Of a stretch of 5,503 nt of DNA, positions 1-5,503 are shown piece after piece (within the stretch, counting starts at the first letter, position 1; every line of letters begins with the position of its first letter). The notes under the pieces are model-generated. The model ran no database searches. It was not told the origin of the DNA and was given only the letters and a program-made list of their open reading frames with translations. This stretch comes from an uncultured Eubacteriales bacterium (GTDB taxonomy: Bacteria; Bacillota_A; Clostridia; Oscillospirales; CAG-272): contig USTB01000069.1 of assembly GCA_900557635.1 (NCBI GenBank), forward strand, positions 1 through 5,503, read 5' to 3'. The position numbers were made by a program, and so were the translations under genes.

Positions 1-761
1 AGACCGAAAAGGCTAACCCCGGTGTAACCTTGTCCATCGGCTTCCAGCCCCGTTTCGACGCTAACATGAAGATGATCAAGAAGATCGTTGAGAACGGCGA
101 TCTCGGTAAGATCTACTACATTCAGACCGGCGGCGGACGCCGTCGCGGTATTCCGACTCCGTTCGGCACATCCTTCATCGAGGACGAGACCGCAGGTATC
201 GGCGCTCTGGCTGATATCGGTTGCTACTCTCTCGATATGGTGCTTAACGCCATCGGCTATCCGAAGCCTCTGACCGTAACCGGTTACAAGTCCGCTTATT
301 TCGGCCAGGATCCCAAGACCTATCCGGATCACCCCGAATATGCAGAGAAGTTCACCGTTGACGATTTTGCCGCCGCATTCATCCGTCTGGAGGGCGACAT
401 CGTTGTGGACTTCCGTATTGCATGGGCTATGAACATCGATACCTGCGGCGATACCATCATTCTCGGTACCAAGGGCGGTCTGCGCATCCCCTCCACCGAG
501 TGCTGGAACGGCTCTATCGGCGGCGCTATGACTCTGTATCAGCAGATCGGCGGCGTTGCAACCCAGACCGTGATTCCTCCGGAGCATGACGATGGCAACC
601 TGTTTGACCGTAAGATCCGCTCCTTCCTGGATGCCTTCACCCTCGGTCTCAAGCCCCCCGTGCCCGCAAGCCAGATTCTGTACAACCAGGCAATTCTGTC
701 CGGTATCGTGGAATCCGCAAAGAAGGGCGAGGAAGTCAAGATCGTTATTCCCGAGATCTGA
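1..761 (+). CDS. Gfo/Idh/MocA-family NAD(P)-dependent oxidoreductase, 5'-truncated
   Basis: The reading frame is open from the window edge (first full codon at base 3) to TGA at 759-761, giving 252 visible residues. TTG at 30 is not the true start, because the frame continues upstream as T-E-K-A-N-P-G-V-T before the S-I-G-F-Q-P-R-F strand. That segment matches the 'vGfq-RFdp' element which follows the Rossmann domain in this family, so roughly 115 residues, including the nucleotide-binding glycine motif and the E-K-P motif with the catalytic lysine, lie outside the window. The remainder is the C-terminal alpha/beta substrate domain. It includes the family signature D-I-G-C-Y-S-L-D at 213-236, with Tyr where many members have the catalytic His, followed by a G-Y-P-K-P turn. 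Members oxidise or reduce sugars, inositols or similar polyols in the cytoplasm; the substrate here cannot be read from the sequence. A terminator follows closely, so this is the last gene of its transcript. Confidence 0.9.
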   Translation, partial: TEKANPGVTLSIGFQPRFDANMKMIKKIVENGDLGKIYYIQTGGGRRRGIPTPFGTSFIEDETAGIGALADIGCYSLDMVLNAIGYPKPLTVTGYKSAYFGQDPKTYPDHPEYAEKFTVDDFAAAFIRLEGDIVVDFRIAWAMNIDTCGDTIILGTKGGLRIPSTECWNGSIGGAMTLYQQIGGVATQTVIPPEHDDGNLFDRKIRSFLDAFTLGLKPPVPASQILYNQAILSGIVESAKKGEEVKIVIPEI

Positions 762-787
762 TCGGAAACGACAGTCTTTCATTCAAG

Positions 788-819
788 CGCGGTCATGCGA
801 AATGCATGGCCGCGTTTTT
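788..819 (+). terminator. Rho-independent terminator after the oxidoreductase gene
   Basis: An 11-bp stem (788-798 with 804-814, one G-U pair) encloses a 5-nt loop (GAAAT) and is followed at once by five T residues at 815-819. It begins 26 bases after the stop codon and ends the upstream transcript before the promoter of the next gene. Confidence 0.88.
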
Positions 820-874
820 GCATGCCGATTGCCGTCCGGTTTGGAAAAATGCACGGTTTATTTGCGGATAACGG

Positions 875-902
875 TTGACTTTATGTGAATTTCCTGTATA
901 AT
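875..902 (+). promoter_or_regulatory. Sigma-A-type promoter of the secreted glycosidase gene
   Basis: TTGACT at 875-880 and TATAAT at 897-902 are separated by 16 bp. Transcription should begin at about 908-910, leaving a 5' leader of about 45 nt. The promoter sits between the upstream terminator and the GGAG ribosome site at 942-945, so the gene starts its own unit. Confidence 0.8.
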
Positions 903-954
903 GGACTTATAAAGCATGATATTTCAATCATTAAATGAACCGGAGTAAAGACAC

Positions 955-3900
955 ATGATTCGGATATTTCAACGCGTTCTGAGCGCGCTTTTGAGCGTGA
1001 TCATCGGTGTCGGCGGTTCTGCCTCGACGTCGCTTGCCGCAAGTAATACCGACAGCGCGACCGGCACGCAGGCGCTCCGCTTTTCACAGGACTTCAACGC
1101 CTGTGCAACGGATACCGCTTTTACCGACACGCATACCGATTTTAACATTTCCTATGTACAGGGCACGATGCAGGTGGTGGGCGATACCGACCGCGCCGTG
1201 CGAATCCAAACCTGTGACATGCGCTGGTGGGCTATGGATTACACGGATAAGCTGATGAATTTTGCCTTTATGCTGTCCTTTGACGGCTCTTATTCCGATA
1301 CCCGTCTGGTTTTCAACGCGACCAATGACAACGCTTCCACAACGACGGAAAGTCCGGAGGGCGGACGCCTGATCTCGGTGGAGAGCAACGGCGGTCAGCC
1401 TTATCTGGCGGATCGGGACGGCAATCGCCTGACCGATTTTGCAAAGGACGGGACTAAGTATCGCATTCTCATTCAGACCGAATTTGGGAGCGATCGTTAT
1501 TCGGTTTACTGCAACGACATCCTGCTGTCCGATCAGTGCCGCTTCATTTCGCCGATCTATGCAATTTACGGCGCGCGTTTTCACGGTACGGGGTCGAACG
1601 GATCCTATCTTACCCTCGACGACATCGTTTTCTACACGCTCGGCAGGGCATACCCGCAAAAATATTCCTATGATGAGGTCGGACCGCTTCCCGAGATCAC
1701 GATTCCCGATGCAGTCACAGATGACGGAACGACGACCTTCTGGATCAACGACACCCGTTATGAACGGCTGGAGGATCGGATGTTCTTTGCGTCCGGCACG
1801 GCATATCTGCCGCTGACCGATGCTATGACCGCCGCAGGCGGCACGGTGAACGGCAAAACTCTGACATCACCTGATGGAACTGCATACATCCTAGAGGAAG
1901 ATCGCCTGCTGTACGGAGAGACAGTAACGCCTCTTACGCATGAGATCAAGACCGTGGACGGTGTTCTTTATGCGCCCATGGAGGTATTCACCACGGTTCT
2001 GTGTGCCGACGTGTGCCACGACGAATTTCACAACACGGTCGTGCTTTCCACGGGAAAGTACAAGAATGACGGCATTTTGCGCAAGCTCGGCTCTGTCCTG
2101 TGGCAGAACGGCGCTCCGTATTGGGAGATCTCCTTCAATAAATTCGATCTGAATTGGCAGATCCTTGCCGATCCGTCGCTCAACGACGGCAATTTTCCCG
2201 ATGCCTCCTTCCCCGAGGAGAAATACTGCATTGCGGGTGCGGAGGAAGCACTGCAACAGCTTCATGACAACGGCTTCCGCACCATCCGCGTCTTTTGCAA
2301 CAGCCTGAACCCCGGCAAGAGCGAGGCGGAATGGGATCGCTTCTGGAAAGCCGCGGATCTTATGTACGATCTTTGCGATCAATATGAGATTCAGGTGGTT
2401 GCCTGCCTCAATCTGAACACCTCGGAATTTTTGGTAGGAAAATATCCGGACAGCGGCAAATGGATCACAACGGGCGAGCAGTTTTACGATTACTTCTGCG
2501 ACCCGAACAGCGAATCCCGCCAGCTTGCTTACACCTTTATCGATCGCTATGTGAGCCGTTATCGTGATCGCGACACCATCCTGATGTGGGAGATCACAAA
2601 CGAGGGCAATCTGGATGCGGATATCGGCGGCGAGACCAAAAAGATCACCTTCTCTTTGGGACAGCTCGGCGCGTTCTACTCCGATATGGCGGCAAGGATC
2701 CGTCAGAATGACCCAGAGAGACTGATTTCGGGCGGCGATTCCGTCCTGCGCTCCGAGCAGTGGAATCTGTACGCAGGAACCAAGCGCGGGGACGAGACGG
2801 CAAACTGGACGGTCGACACCTTGGAGGAACGCCTCAAGGCGCTCTCCCTCCTGCATGAGAATCTGGACGTGATCTCGGTTCACGGCTATAAGGTCGGATA
2901 TGTCGAGCGATACCGCGACGAGGACGGCAGTTATCAGTATGTGAGCTATTCGCTCTTCCTGCAGGAAGCGGAGCGGCTCGGTCTGGCGTTGTATAACGGC
3001 GAGGCGGGCGGTCAGCTGTCCGAGAGCAGCGGCGGTGTCGAGCTTCCCAATACAGGAGATGCCTCCGCCGAGGCGCGCGCCCGATATCTGGATACCATCG
3101 TGAACGCAGGGGTGCAGATCACGCACTGGTGGGCGTTCCACTCCGACCGTTATAACTTCGGGCTGGATGTCGATTCGTGGGGCGTGCGTACCGACGACGA
3201 TACGGCGGGCACCTTCCAAGCGATCTGCGAGGCGAACCGAAAGCTCAGGGAGCGCTATGCGGTGAACGGTCTCGGCAAATGGGATTCGCTCCGCATTCGT
3301 GTGGGTCAGCCGCTTACCATGGACGATACCTATGTTTACGTGGGAGCAAAGACCACGACCGATGCGCTGAAGAACGCATTCTACGGTCAGGTCAGCCTGA
3401 CGCAGAGCAGGGAATCTCCGTATGCCGGTACAGGAAACACGGTCACATTGGGCGAGGATACCCGCATTGTGATGATCGTGGGAGATCTGAACGGAAACGG
3501 GTACACGGATTCCAACGATTATCTGCTTGCCCGCGCCGCCATGCTTAAGAAATCCATCGCGCCTACCGATGAGACGGCACTGCTTGCTGCCGATGTCAAC
3601 GGGAACGGACGCACCGATTCCAACGACTGCCTGCTTTTACGCCGTTGCCTTTTGCAAAAGTACTTGGAGAAGCATGCATGGTCAACCAACGTAACCCTCA
3701 TGAAGTCTTATACGCCCCAGACGGCGATCGTCTCCGCCCCTGCCGCCTCGTTCGCCGCAGATATGATCGCGGAGGTGCTCGGCAAATACGGCACGGCACC
3801 CGAACGGCGCCGTCTCACATCGGACTATTATGCGTTCCGTCCCTCGGTCGTACTGGAATATACCGATGCATTGGAGGTCGGCGCATATAAAATCACGGTG

Positions 3901-4053
3901 GACAATCTCGGTCTGCATGTGCTGGCAAACGGGGAGGCGGCGATGCTTGCGGCGGCGCGTGTCCTGTGCGGTCAGATCACGCAAAATACGACAGCCGGAT
4001 CGTGTGTCATTGCGTCCGCACAGCTGGAACGGACGGGAAGCGTGAAGAATTGA
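955..4053 (+). CDS. Secreted multidomain GH-A clan (GH5-like) glycoside hydrolase with internal dockerin
   Basis: The ATG at 955 is preceded by GGAG at 942-945 (9-nt spacing), and translation from it gives a Sec signal peptide (residues 1 to about 29, hydrophobic core VLSALLSVIIGVG, likely cleavage near S-L-A-A). Visible domains: about 40-230, a beta-rich jelly-roll-like domain ending L-T-L-D-D-I-V-F-Y; about 258-366, two repeats resembling copper amine oxidase N-terminal domains (A-Y-L-P-L and L-Y-A-P-M); about 378-775, a (beta/alpha)8 hydrolase; 843-905, two dockerin repeats; about 915-1032, an alpha/beta domain like GH67N/GH20b accessory domains. Barrel residues fitting GH5 are R445, N549-E550 (acid/base, in W-E-I-T-N-E-G-N), H643, E683 (nucleophile, in Y-N-G-E-A-G-G) and W725/W726. 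It should cleave a beta-linked plant or host polysaccharide outside the cell by a retaining mechanism. The exact substrate and GH subfamily cannot be told. It appears to be monocistronic. Confidence 0.85.
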   Translation: MIRIFQRVLSALLSVIIGVGGSASTSLAASNTDSATGTQALRFSQDFNACATDTAFTDTHTDFNISYVQGTMQVVGDTDRAVRIQTCDMRWWAMDYTDKLMNFAFMLSFDGSYSDTRLVFNATNDNASTTTESPEGGRLISVESNGGQPYLADRDGNRLTDFAKDGTKYRILIQTEFGSDRYSVYCNDILLSDQCRFISPIYAIYGARFHGTGSNGSYLTLDDIVFYTLGRAYPQKYSYDEVGPLPEITIPDAVTDDGTTTFWINDTRYERLEDRMFFASGTAYLPLTDAMTAAGGTVNGKTLTSPDGTAYILEEDRLLYGETVTPLTHEIKTVDGVLYAPMEVFTTVLCADVCHDEFHNTVVLSTGKYKNDGILRKLGSVLWQNGAPYWEISFNKFDLNWQILADPSLNDGNFPDASFPEEKYCIAGAEEALQQLHDNGFRTIRVFCNSLNPGKSEAEWDRFWKAADLMYDLCDQYEIQVVACLNLNTSEFLVGKYPDSGKWITTGEQFYDYFCDPNSESRQLAYTFIDRYVSRYRDRDTILMWEITNEGNLDADIGGETKKITFSLGQLGAFYSDMAARIRQNDPERLISGGDSVLRSEQWNLYAGTKRGDETANWTVDTLEERLKALSLLHENLDVISVHGYKVGYVERYRDEDGSYQYVSYSLFLQEAERLGLALYNGEAGGQLSESSGGVELPNTGDASAEARARYLDTIVNAGVQITHWWAFHSDRYNFGLDVDSWGVRTDDDTAGTFQAICEANRKLRERYAVNGLGKWDSLRIRVGQPLTMDDTYVYVGAKTTTDALKNAFYGQVSLTQSRESPYAGTGNTVTLGEDTRIVMIVGDLNGNGYTDSNDYLLARAAMLKKSIAPTDETALLAADVNGNGRTDSNDCLLLRRCLLQKYLEKHAWSTNVTLMKSYTPQTAIVSAPAASFAADMIAEVLGKYGTAPERRRLTSDYYAFRPSVVLEYTDALEVGAYKITVDNLGLHVLANGEAAMLAAARVLCGQITQNTTAGSCVIASAQLERTGSVKN
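3475..3672 (+). other. Dockerin type I-like repeat pair inside the glycosidase
   Basis: Two F-hand calcium loops are visible: D844-N846-N848-D852-D855 and D880-N882-N884-D888-D891, each with all five calcium-ligand positions (1, 3, 5, 9, 12) filled and followed by a leucine-rich helix. The two loops share N-G-N-G-x-T-D-S-N-D, and Ser-Asn occupies positions 10-11, the usual cohesin-recognition site, in both. Dockerins bind cohesin modules in scaffoldins or other surface proteins; no cohesin is seen in this window. The position is odd, because about 125 residues follow it, whereas most dockerins end their protein. Confidence 0.85.
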
Positions 4054-4178
4054 TCCCTGTACGGCGTTTTTTTGCATCGCGGTTTGTGTATGCTGTACAA
4101 GCGGCGCACTCGTTTTTTTCGTTTGTCCGTGAAAACGGATGATTTTACGCTTTATCGGCGAAAAATTTGAAAAAAGGG
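4054..4178. other. Intergenic spacer without recognised gene
   Basis: This is the stretch between the glycosidase stop and the operon promoter. It contains two runs of seven T (4067-4073 and 4113-4119). Only a poor imperfect stem with a mismatch, a bulge and a 15-nt loop can be drawn before the first run, partly inside the coding end, so no terminator is called with confidence. The part from about 4155 is A-rich and leads into the -35 box. No coding potential or RNA gene is recognised. Confidence 0.5.
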
Positions 4179-4207
4179 TTGACAAATTCCCGAACACGGC
4201 GTATAAT
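4179..4207 (+). promoter_or_regulatory. Consensus sigma-A promoter of the lysine transporter operon
   Basis: TTGACA at 4179-4184 and TATAAT at 4202-4207 match both consensus hexamers exactly with the ideal 17-bp spacing. An A-rich stretch at about 4161-4175 lies just upstream and could act as an UP element. Initiation is expected near 4213-4215, about 25 nt before the riboswitch. So strong a promoter suits a gene whose expression is set by attenuation after initiation. Confidence 0.9.
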
Positions 4208-4237
4208 GTCGCCAAGAACATAAAAGAATACAGCACC

Positions 4238-4401
4238 TGATAGAGGTCGCGGATGCGAAGAGTATCACACGGGGACGCCGGTAAGCGCCTGTGTGAGAAA
4301 GGCAATTCCGCCGAAGCATAGGTTCGGTTACCGCCGGGTTTCTGCTGGGGTCGTGCTAAACAGGCACGGAACTGTCACATGTAAAATGTGGAGCGCTATC
4401 A
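4238..4401 (+). promoter_or_regulatory. Lysine riboswitch (L-box) aptamer
   Basis: The conserved core of the lysine riboswitch is present in order: AGAGG at 4242-4246, AAGAGTA at 4258-4264, GAAAGG at 4296-4302, CGCCGAAG at 4309-4316, CTGG at 4345-4348 and TGTC at 4373-4376. Helices can be drawn by hand: P1 4238-4243 with 4396-4401; P2 outer 4249-4252 with 4308-4311 and inner 4265-4270 with 4291-4296; P3 4315-4318 with 4343-4346 plus 4325-4327 with 4334-4336; P4 4352-4356 with 4364-4368; P5 4376-4380 with 4386-4390. The P2 loop CGGTAA (4279-4284) is fully complementary to TTACCG in the P3 loop (4328-4333), the known kissing contact of this class. The RNA senses L-lysine and here controls a lysine-type ABC transporter. 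Confidence 0.95.
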
Positions 4402-4448
4402 ACGGCTTATCTGTTTTGATTTCATCAAAAAGCCTGCGATACCGCTTC
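4390..4448 (+). promoter_or_regulatory. Antiterminator of the lysine riboswitch expression platform
   Basis: Bases 4390-4400 (including the 3' strand of P1) can pair with 4438-4448, apart from one C-C mismatch (4396/4442), and 4404-4408 (GGCTT) can pair with 4430-4434 (AAGCC) across a 3x3 internal loop. The 7-bp hairpin 4414-4420 with 4424-4430 can sit at the tip, sharing base 4430 at the junction. The structure uses both the P1 strand and the 5' arm of the terminator, so it excludes both. This is the ON state expected when lysine is scarce. The pairing was derived by eye, without an energy calculation. Confidence 0.72.
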
Positions 4449-4464
4449 GGGTCGCAGGCTTTTT
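4431..4464 (+). terminator. Riboswitch-controlled intrinsic terminator
   Basis: A 9-bp GC-rich stem (4431-4439, AGCCTGCGA, with 4452-4460) is extended by a T-G pair (4440/4451) and C-G, C-G and G-C pairs (4442-4444 with 4448-4450, A4441 bulged). A T-run at 4460-4464 follows. It lies between the aptamer and the first coding sequence, so it should stop transcription when lysine-bound P1 blocks the antiterminator. Confidence 0.92.
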
Positions 4465-4495
4465 GTTCTGAGTATATTTTTGGAGGTTGTGAAAC

Positions 4496-5389
4496 ATGAA
4501 CACAACAATGAGAAGAATCGTTACAGCTGTACTGGCGGCTGTCTGCTCCCTGTTCCTGCTTGCTGGTTGCGGCAACGGAAATCAGCAGAACAACGGCGTC
4601 AACCTTGCCGACGCAAAATCACTGGCAGACCTCAAGGGCGCGAAGATCGCGGCACAGGCGGGCACCTTCCACGCAGATGCAGCAAACCAGATCGAGAGTG
4701 TTCAGGCGTCCACCTATCCCGAATTTGCCGATCTTCTGACCGCCCTCAAGAGCGGCGCCATCGACGGCTATGTGGCTGAGGAGCCTACCGCACTTGCAGA
4801 GTGCCGCAACGACGATACCCTGACCTACATTGCACTCAAGAACAACGACACGGGATTCACCGCAACTGCCGCAGATGTGGGCATCGCAATCGGTTTGAAG
4901 AAAGGCTCTGACCTTCTGGATCGGATCAACGCAGTGCTTTCCGAGATCACGGAGGAGCAGAAGTCGGCACTCATGGAGCAGATTGTGACCATCGCAAACG
5001 GCGGCACCGTGGAGGAATTCACCCTCAGTTCCGAGAAGCCCACTGAGACTAACGGTACTCTGAGAGTCGGTATGGAGTGCGCTTACAGACCCTACAACTG
5101 GACCGAAGCCTCCAATAACGGCAACGGCTGTGTACCGATATCGGGCGAGGGCAAGGAAGGTCTGTATGCCAACGGCTACGACGTGCACATTGCACAGTAT
5201 GTTGCCAACAAGCTCGGTATGGAGCTTGAGATCTACTCCATGGAATGGGATTCTCTGGTTCCCGCTGTGCAGTCCTCCGCCATTGACGCCAACTGCGCCG
5301 GCATGAGCCCCACGGTTGAGCGTCAGGAGGAGATCGACTTCACGCAGACCTATTACGAGTCCAATCTCGTTATTATCATCAAGAAGTGA
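4496..5389 (+). CDS. Lysine-type ABC transporter substrate-binding lipoprotein, lobes in permuted order
   Basis: This is a 297-residue exported lipoprotein that should capture lysine outside the membrane and deliver it to an ABC permease. The ATG at 4496 has GGAGG at 4482-4486 (9-nt spacing). The signal peptide ends in the lipobox L-A-G-C with acylated C25. SBP_bac_3 family motifs are clear, but their order is reversed. Residues 42-168 carry what is usually lobe 2 and the C-terminal helix (S-L-A-D-L-K-G-A-K-I, Q-A-G-T-F-H, L-K-S-G-A-I-D-G-Y-V-A-E-E-P). Residues 186-297 carry what is usually the N-terminal lobe (T-L-R-V-G-M, Y-R-P-Y-N-W, N-G-Y-D-V-H-I-A, A-G-M-S-P-T-V-E-R, D-F-T-Q-T-Y-Y-E-S) and stop at V-I-I-I-K-K, where lobe 2 normally begins. 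Likely ligand contacts by family analogy are T57, E95, D229 and R276. Lysine specificity is inferred from the riboswitch and from resemblance to Firmicutes lysine-binding proteins. Confidence 0.88.
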   Translation: MNTTMRRIVTAVLAAVCSLFLLAGCGNGNQQNNGVNLADAKSLADLKGAKIAAQAGTFHADAANQIESVQASTYPEFADLLTALKSGAIDGYVAEEPTALAECRNDDTLTYIALKNNDTGFTATAADVGIAIGLKKGSDLLDRINAVLSEITEEQKSALMEQIVTIANGGTVEEFTLSSEKPTETNGTLRVGMECAYRPYNWTEASNNGNGCVPISGEGKEGLYANGYDVHIAQYVANKLGMELEIYSMEWDSLVPAVQSSAIDANCAGMSPTVERQEEIDFTQTYYESNLVIIIKK

Positions 5390-5437
5390 TCGCCGTCGAT
5401 CAGACGTGATCCATTATCGTAAACAAACGGAGTAAAT

Positions 5438-5503
5438 ATGAGTTTTTTCAAAGACGTCATTGATATCGTAGTTGAATATTATCCTTATTTGCTTAAGGGT
5501 ATC
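5438..5503 (+). CDS. Probable amino acid ABC transporter permease, 3'-truncated
   Basis: The ATG at 5438 follows GGAG at 5429-5432 (5-nt spacing), and 22 codons are open to the window edge, reading M-S-F-F-K-D-V-I-D-I-V-V-E-Y-Y-P-Y-L-L-K-G-I. The Y-x-P-Y-L-L-K-G ending resembles the segment just before the first membrane helix of HisM/GlnP-type permeases ('yl..ll.G...Tl'). It lies 48 bases after the binding-protein stop with no terminator between, so the two should be co-transcribed under the lysine riboswitch. A fused permease/binding protein cannot be excluded because only the N-terminus is visible. Confidence 0.68.
   Translation, partial: MSFFKDVIDIVVEYYPYLLKGI

Noticed and set aside
916..931. 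Inverted repeat ATGAT-N6-ATCAT downstream of the glycosidase promoter, considered as an operator
   Set aside because: Half-sites of only 5 AT-rich bases are expected by chance, and no regulator gene or known operator consensus matches.
1891..3219. A 442-codon open frame on the minus strand inside the glycosidase gene
   Set aside because: It is fully antisense to a gene with clear domains. Its translation shows no recognisable motif, and it has no promoter or ribosome site of its own that I can see. It is a shadow of codon bias on the + strand.
4025..4119. Possible intrinsic terminator of the glycosidase gene at the T-runs 4067-4073 and 4113-4119
   Set aside because: The only stem found before the first run (about 4026-4034 with 4054-4063) has a mismatch, a bulge and a 15-nt loop, and is separated from the T-run. 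The second run has no stem. The evidence is too weak to call.
3682..4305. A 207-codon minus-strand open frame spanning the glycosidase end and the riboswitch
   Set aside because: It covers the antisense of coding sequence, the promoter and the aptamer, and its product has no protein-like pattern.
4293..4499. A 68-codon + strand open frame over the leader, considered as a leader peptide
   Set aside because: It overlaps conserved aptamer helices and the terminator, which fully explain the sequence, and has no good ribosome binding site. The lysine riboswitch needs no leader peptide.
4496..5389. The reversed lobe order explained as a frameshift, chimera or two partial genes
   Set aside because: The frame is continuous, with a proper ribosome site, signal peptide and lipobox at the front. 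Both lobes appear whole, a natural linker joins them, and the next gene starts normally 48 bases after the stop. Misassembly cannot be strictly excluded from the sequence alone.
5386..5411. Repeated GTGATC/GATCA words after the binding-protein stop
   Set aside because: The stem is only 5 bp with no T-run, and the words are short. It is unlikely to be a terminator and the operon probably continues.

Overview
The window looks like a chromosomal piece from a Gram-positive anaerobe of the class Clostridia, probably a gut or rumen Oscillospirales/Ruminococcaceae-type organism. The reasons are moderately high GC, strong GGAGG-like ribosome binding sites, a lysine (L-box) riboswitch with a Firmicutes-style transcription-attenuation platform, a lipoprotein-anchored amino acid ABC transporter, and a secreted glycosidase with dockerin repeats. 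The taxonomic placement is an inference. All genes are on the + strand.

Region 1 (1-819) holds the 3' two thirds of a Gfo/Idh/MocA-family oxidoreductase, cut by the window edge and closed by a clear intrinsic terminator. Region 2 (875-4053) is a single-gene unit: a sigma-A-type promoter followed by a 1032-residue secreted protein. Its order is signal peptide, jelly-roll-like domain, copper-amine-oxidase-N-like domain, clan GH-A (GH5-like) catalytic barrel, two calcium-binding dockerin repeats, and a C-terminal alpha/beta domain like the accessory N-domains of GH67/GH20 enzymes. It is most likely an extracellular polysaccharide-degrading enzyme.

Region 3 (4179-5503) is a lysine-uptake operon. 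A perfect-consensus promoter (TTGACA, 17 bp, TATAAT) drives a leader with a full lysine riboswitch: P1-P5, the conserved core, and a 6-bp loop-loop complement. Next come a strong intrinsic terminator and an alternative antiterminator that uses the 3' strand of P1. The leader precedes a substrate-binding lipoprotein and the first 22 codons of what is probably the membrane permease. The expected logic is that lysine binding stabilises P1, the terminator forms, and transporter expression stops.

The most unusual item is the binding protein. Its two lobes are in reversed order compared with the standard SBP_bac_3 family: the sequence normally forming lobe 2 and the C-terminal helix comes directly after the lipobox, and the sequence normally forming the N-terminal lobe comes last. 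This looks like a natural circular permutation with its break at the inter-lobe crossover, in a protein whose ligand (lysine) is predicted independently by the riboswitch.
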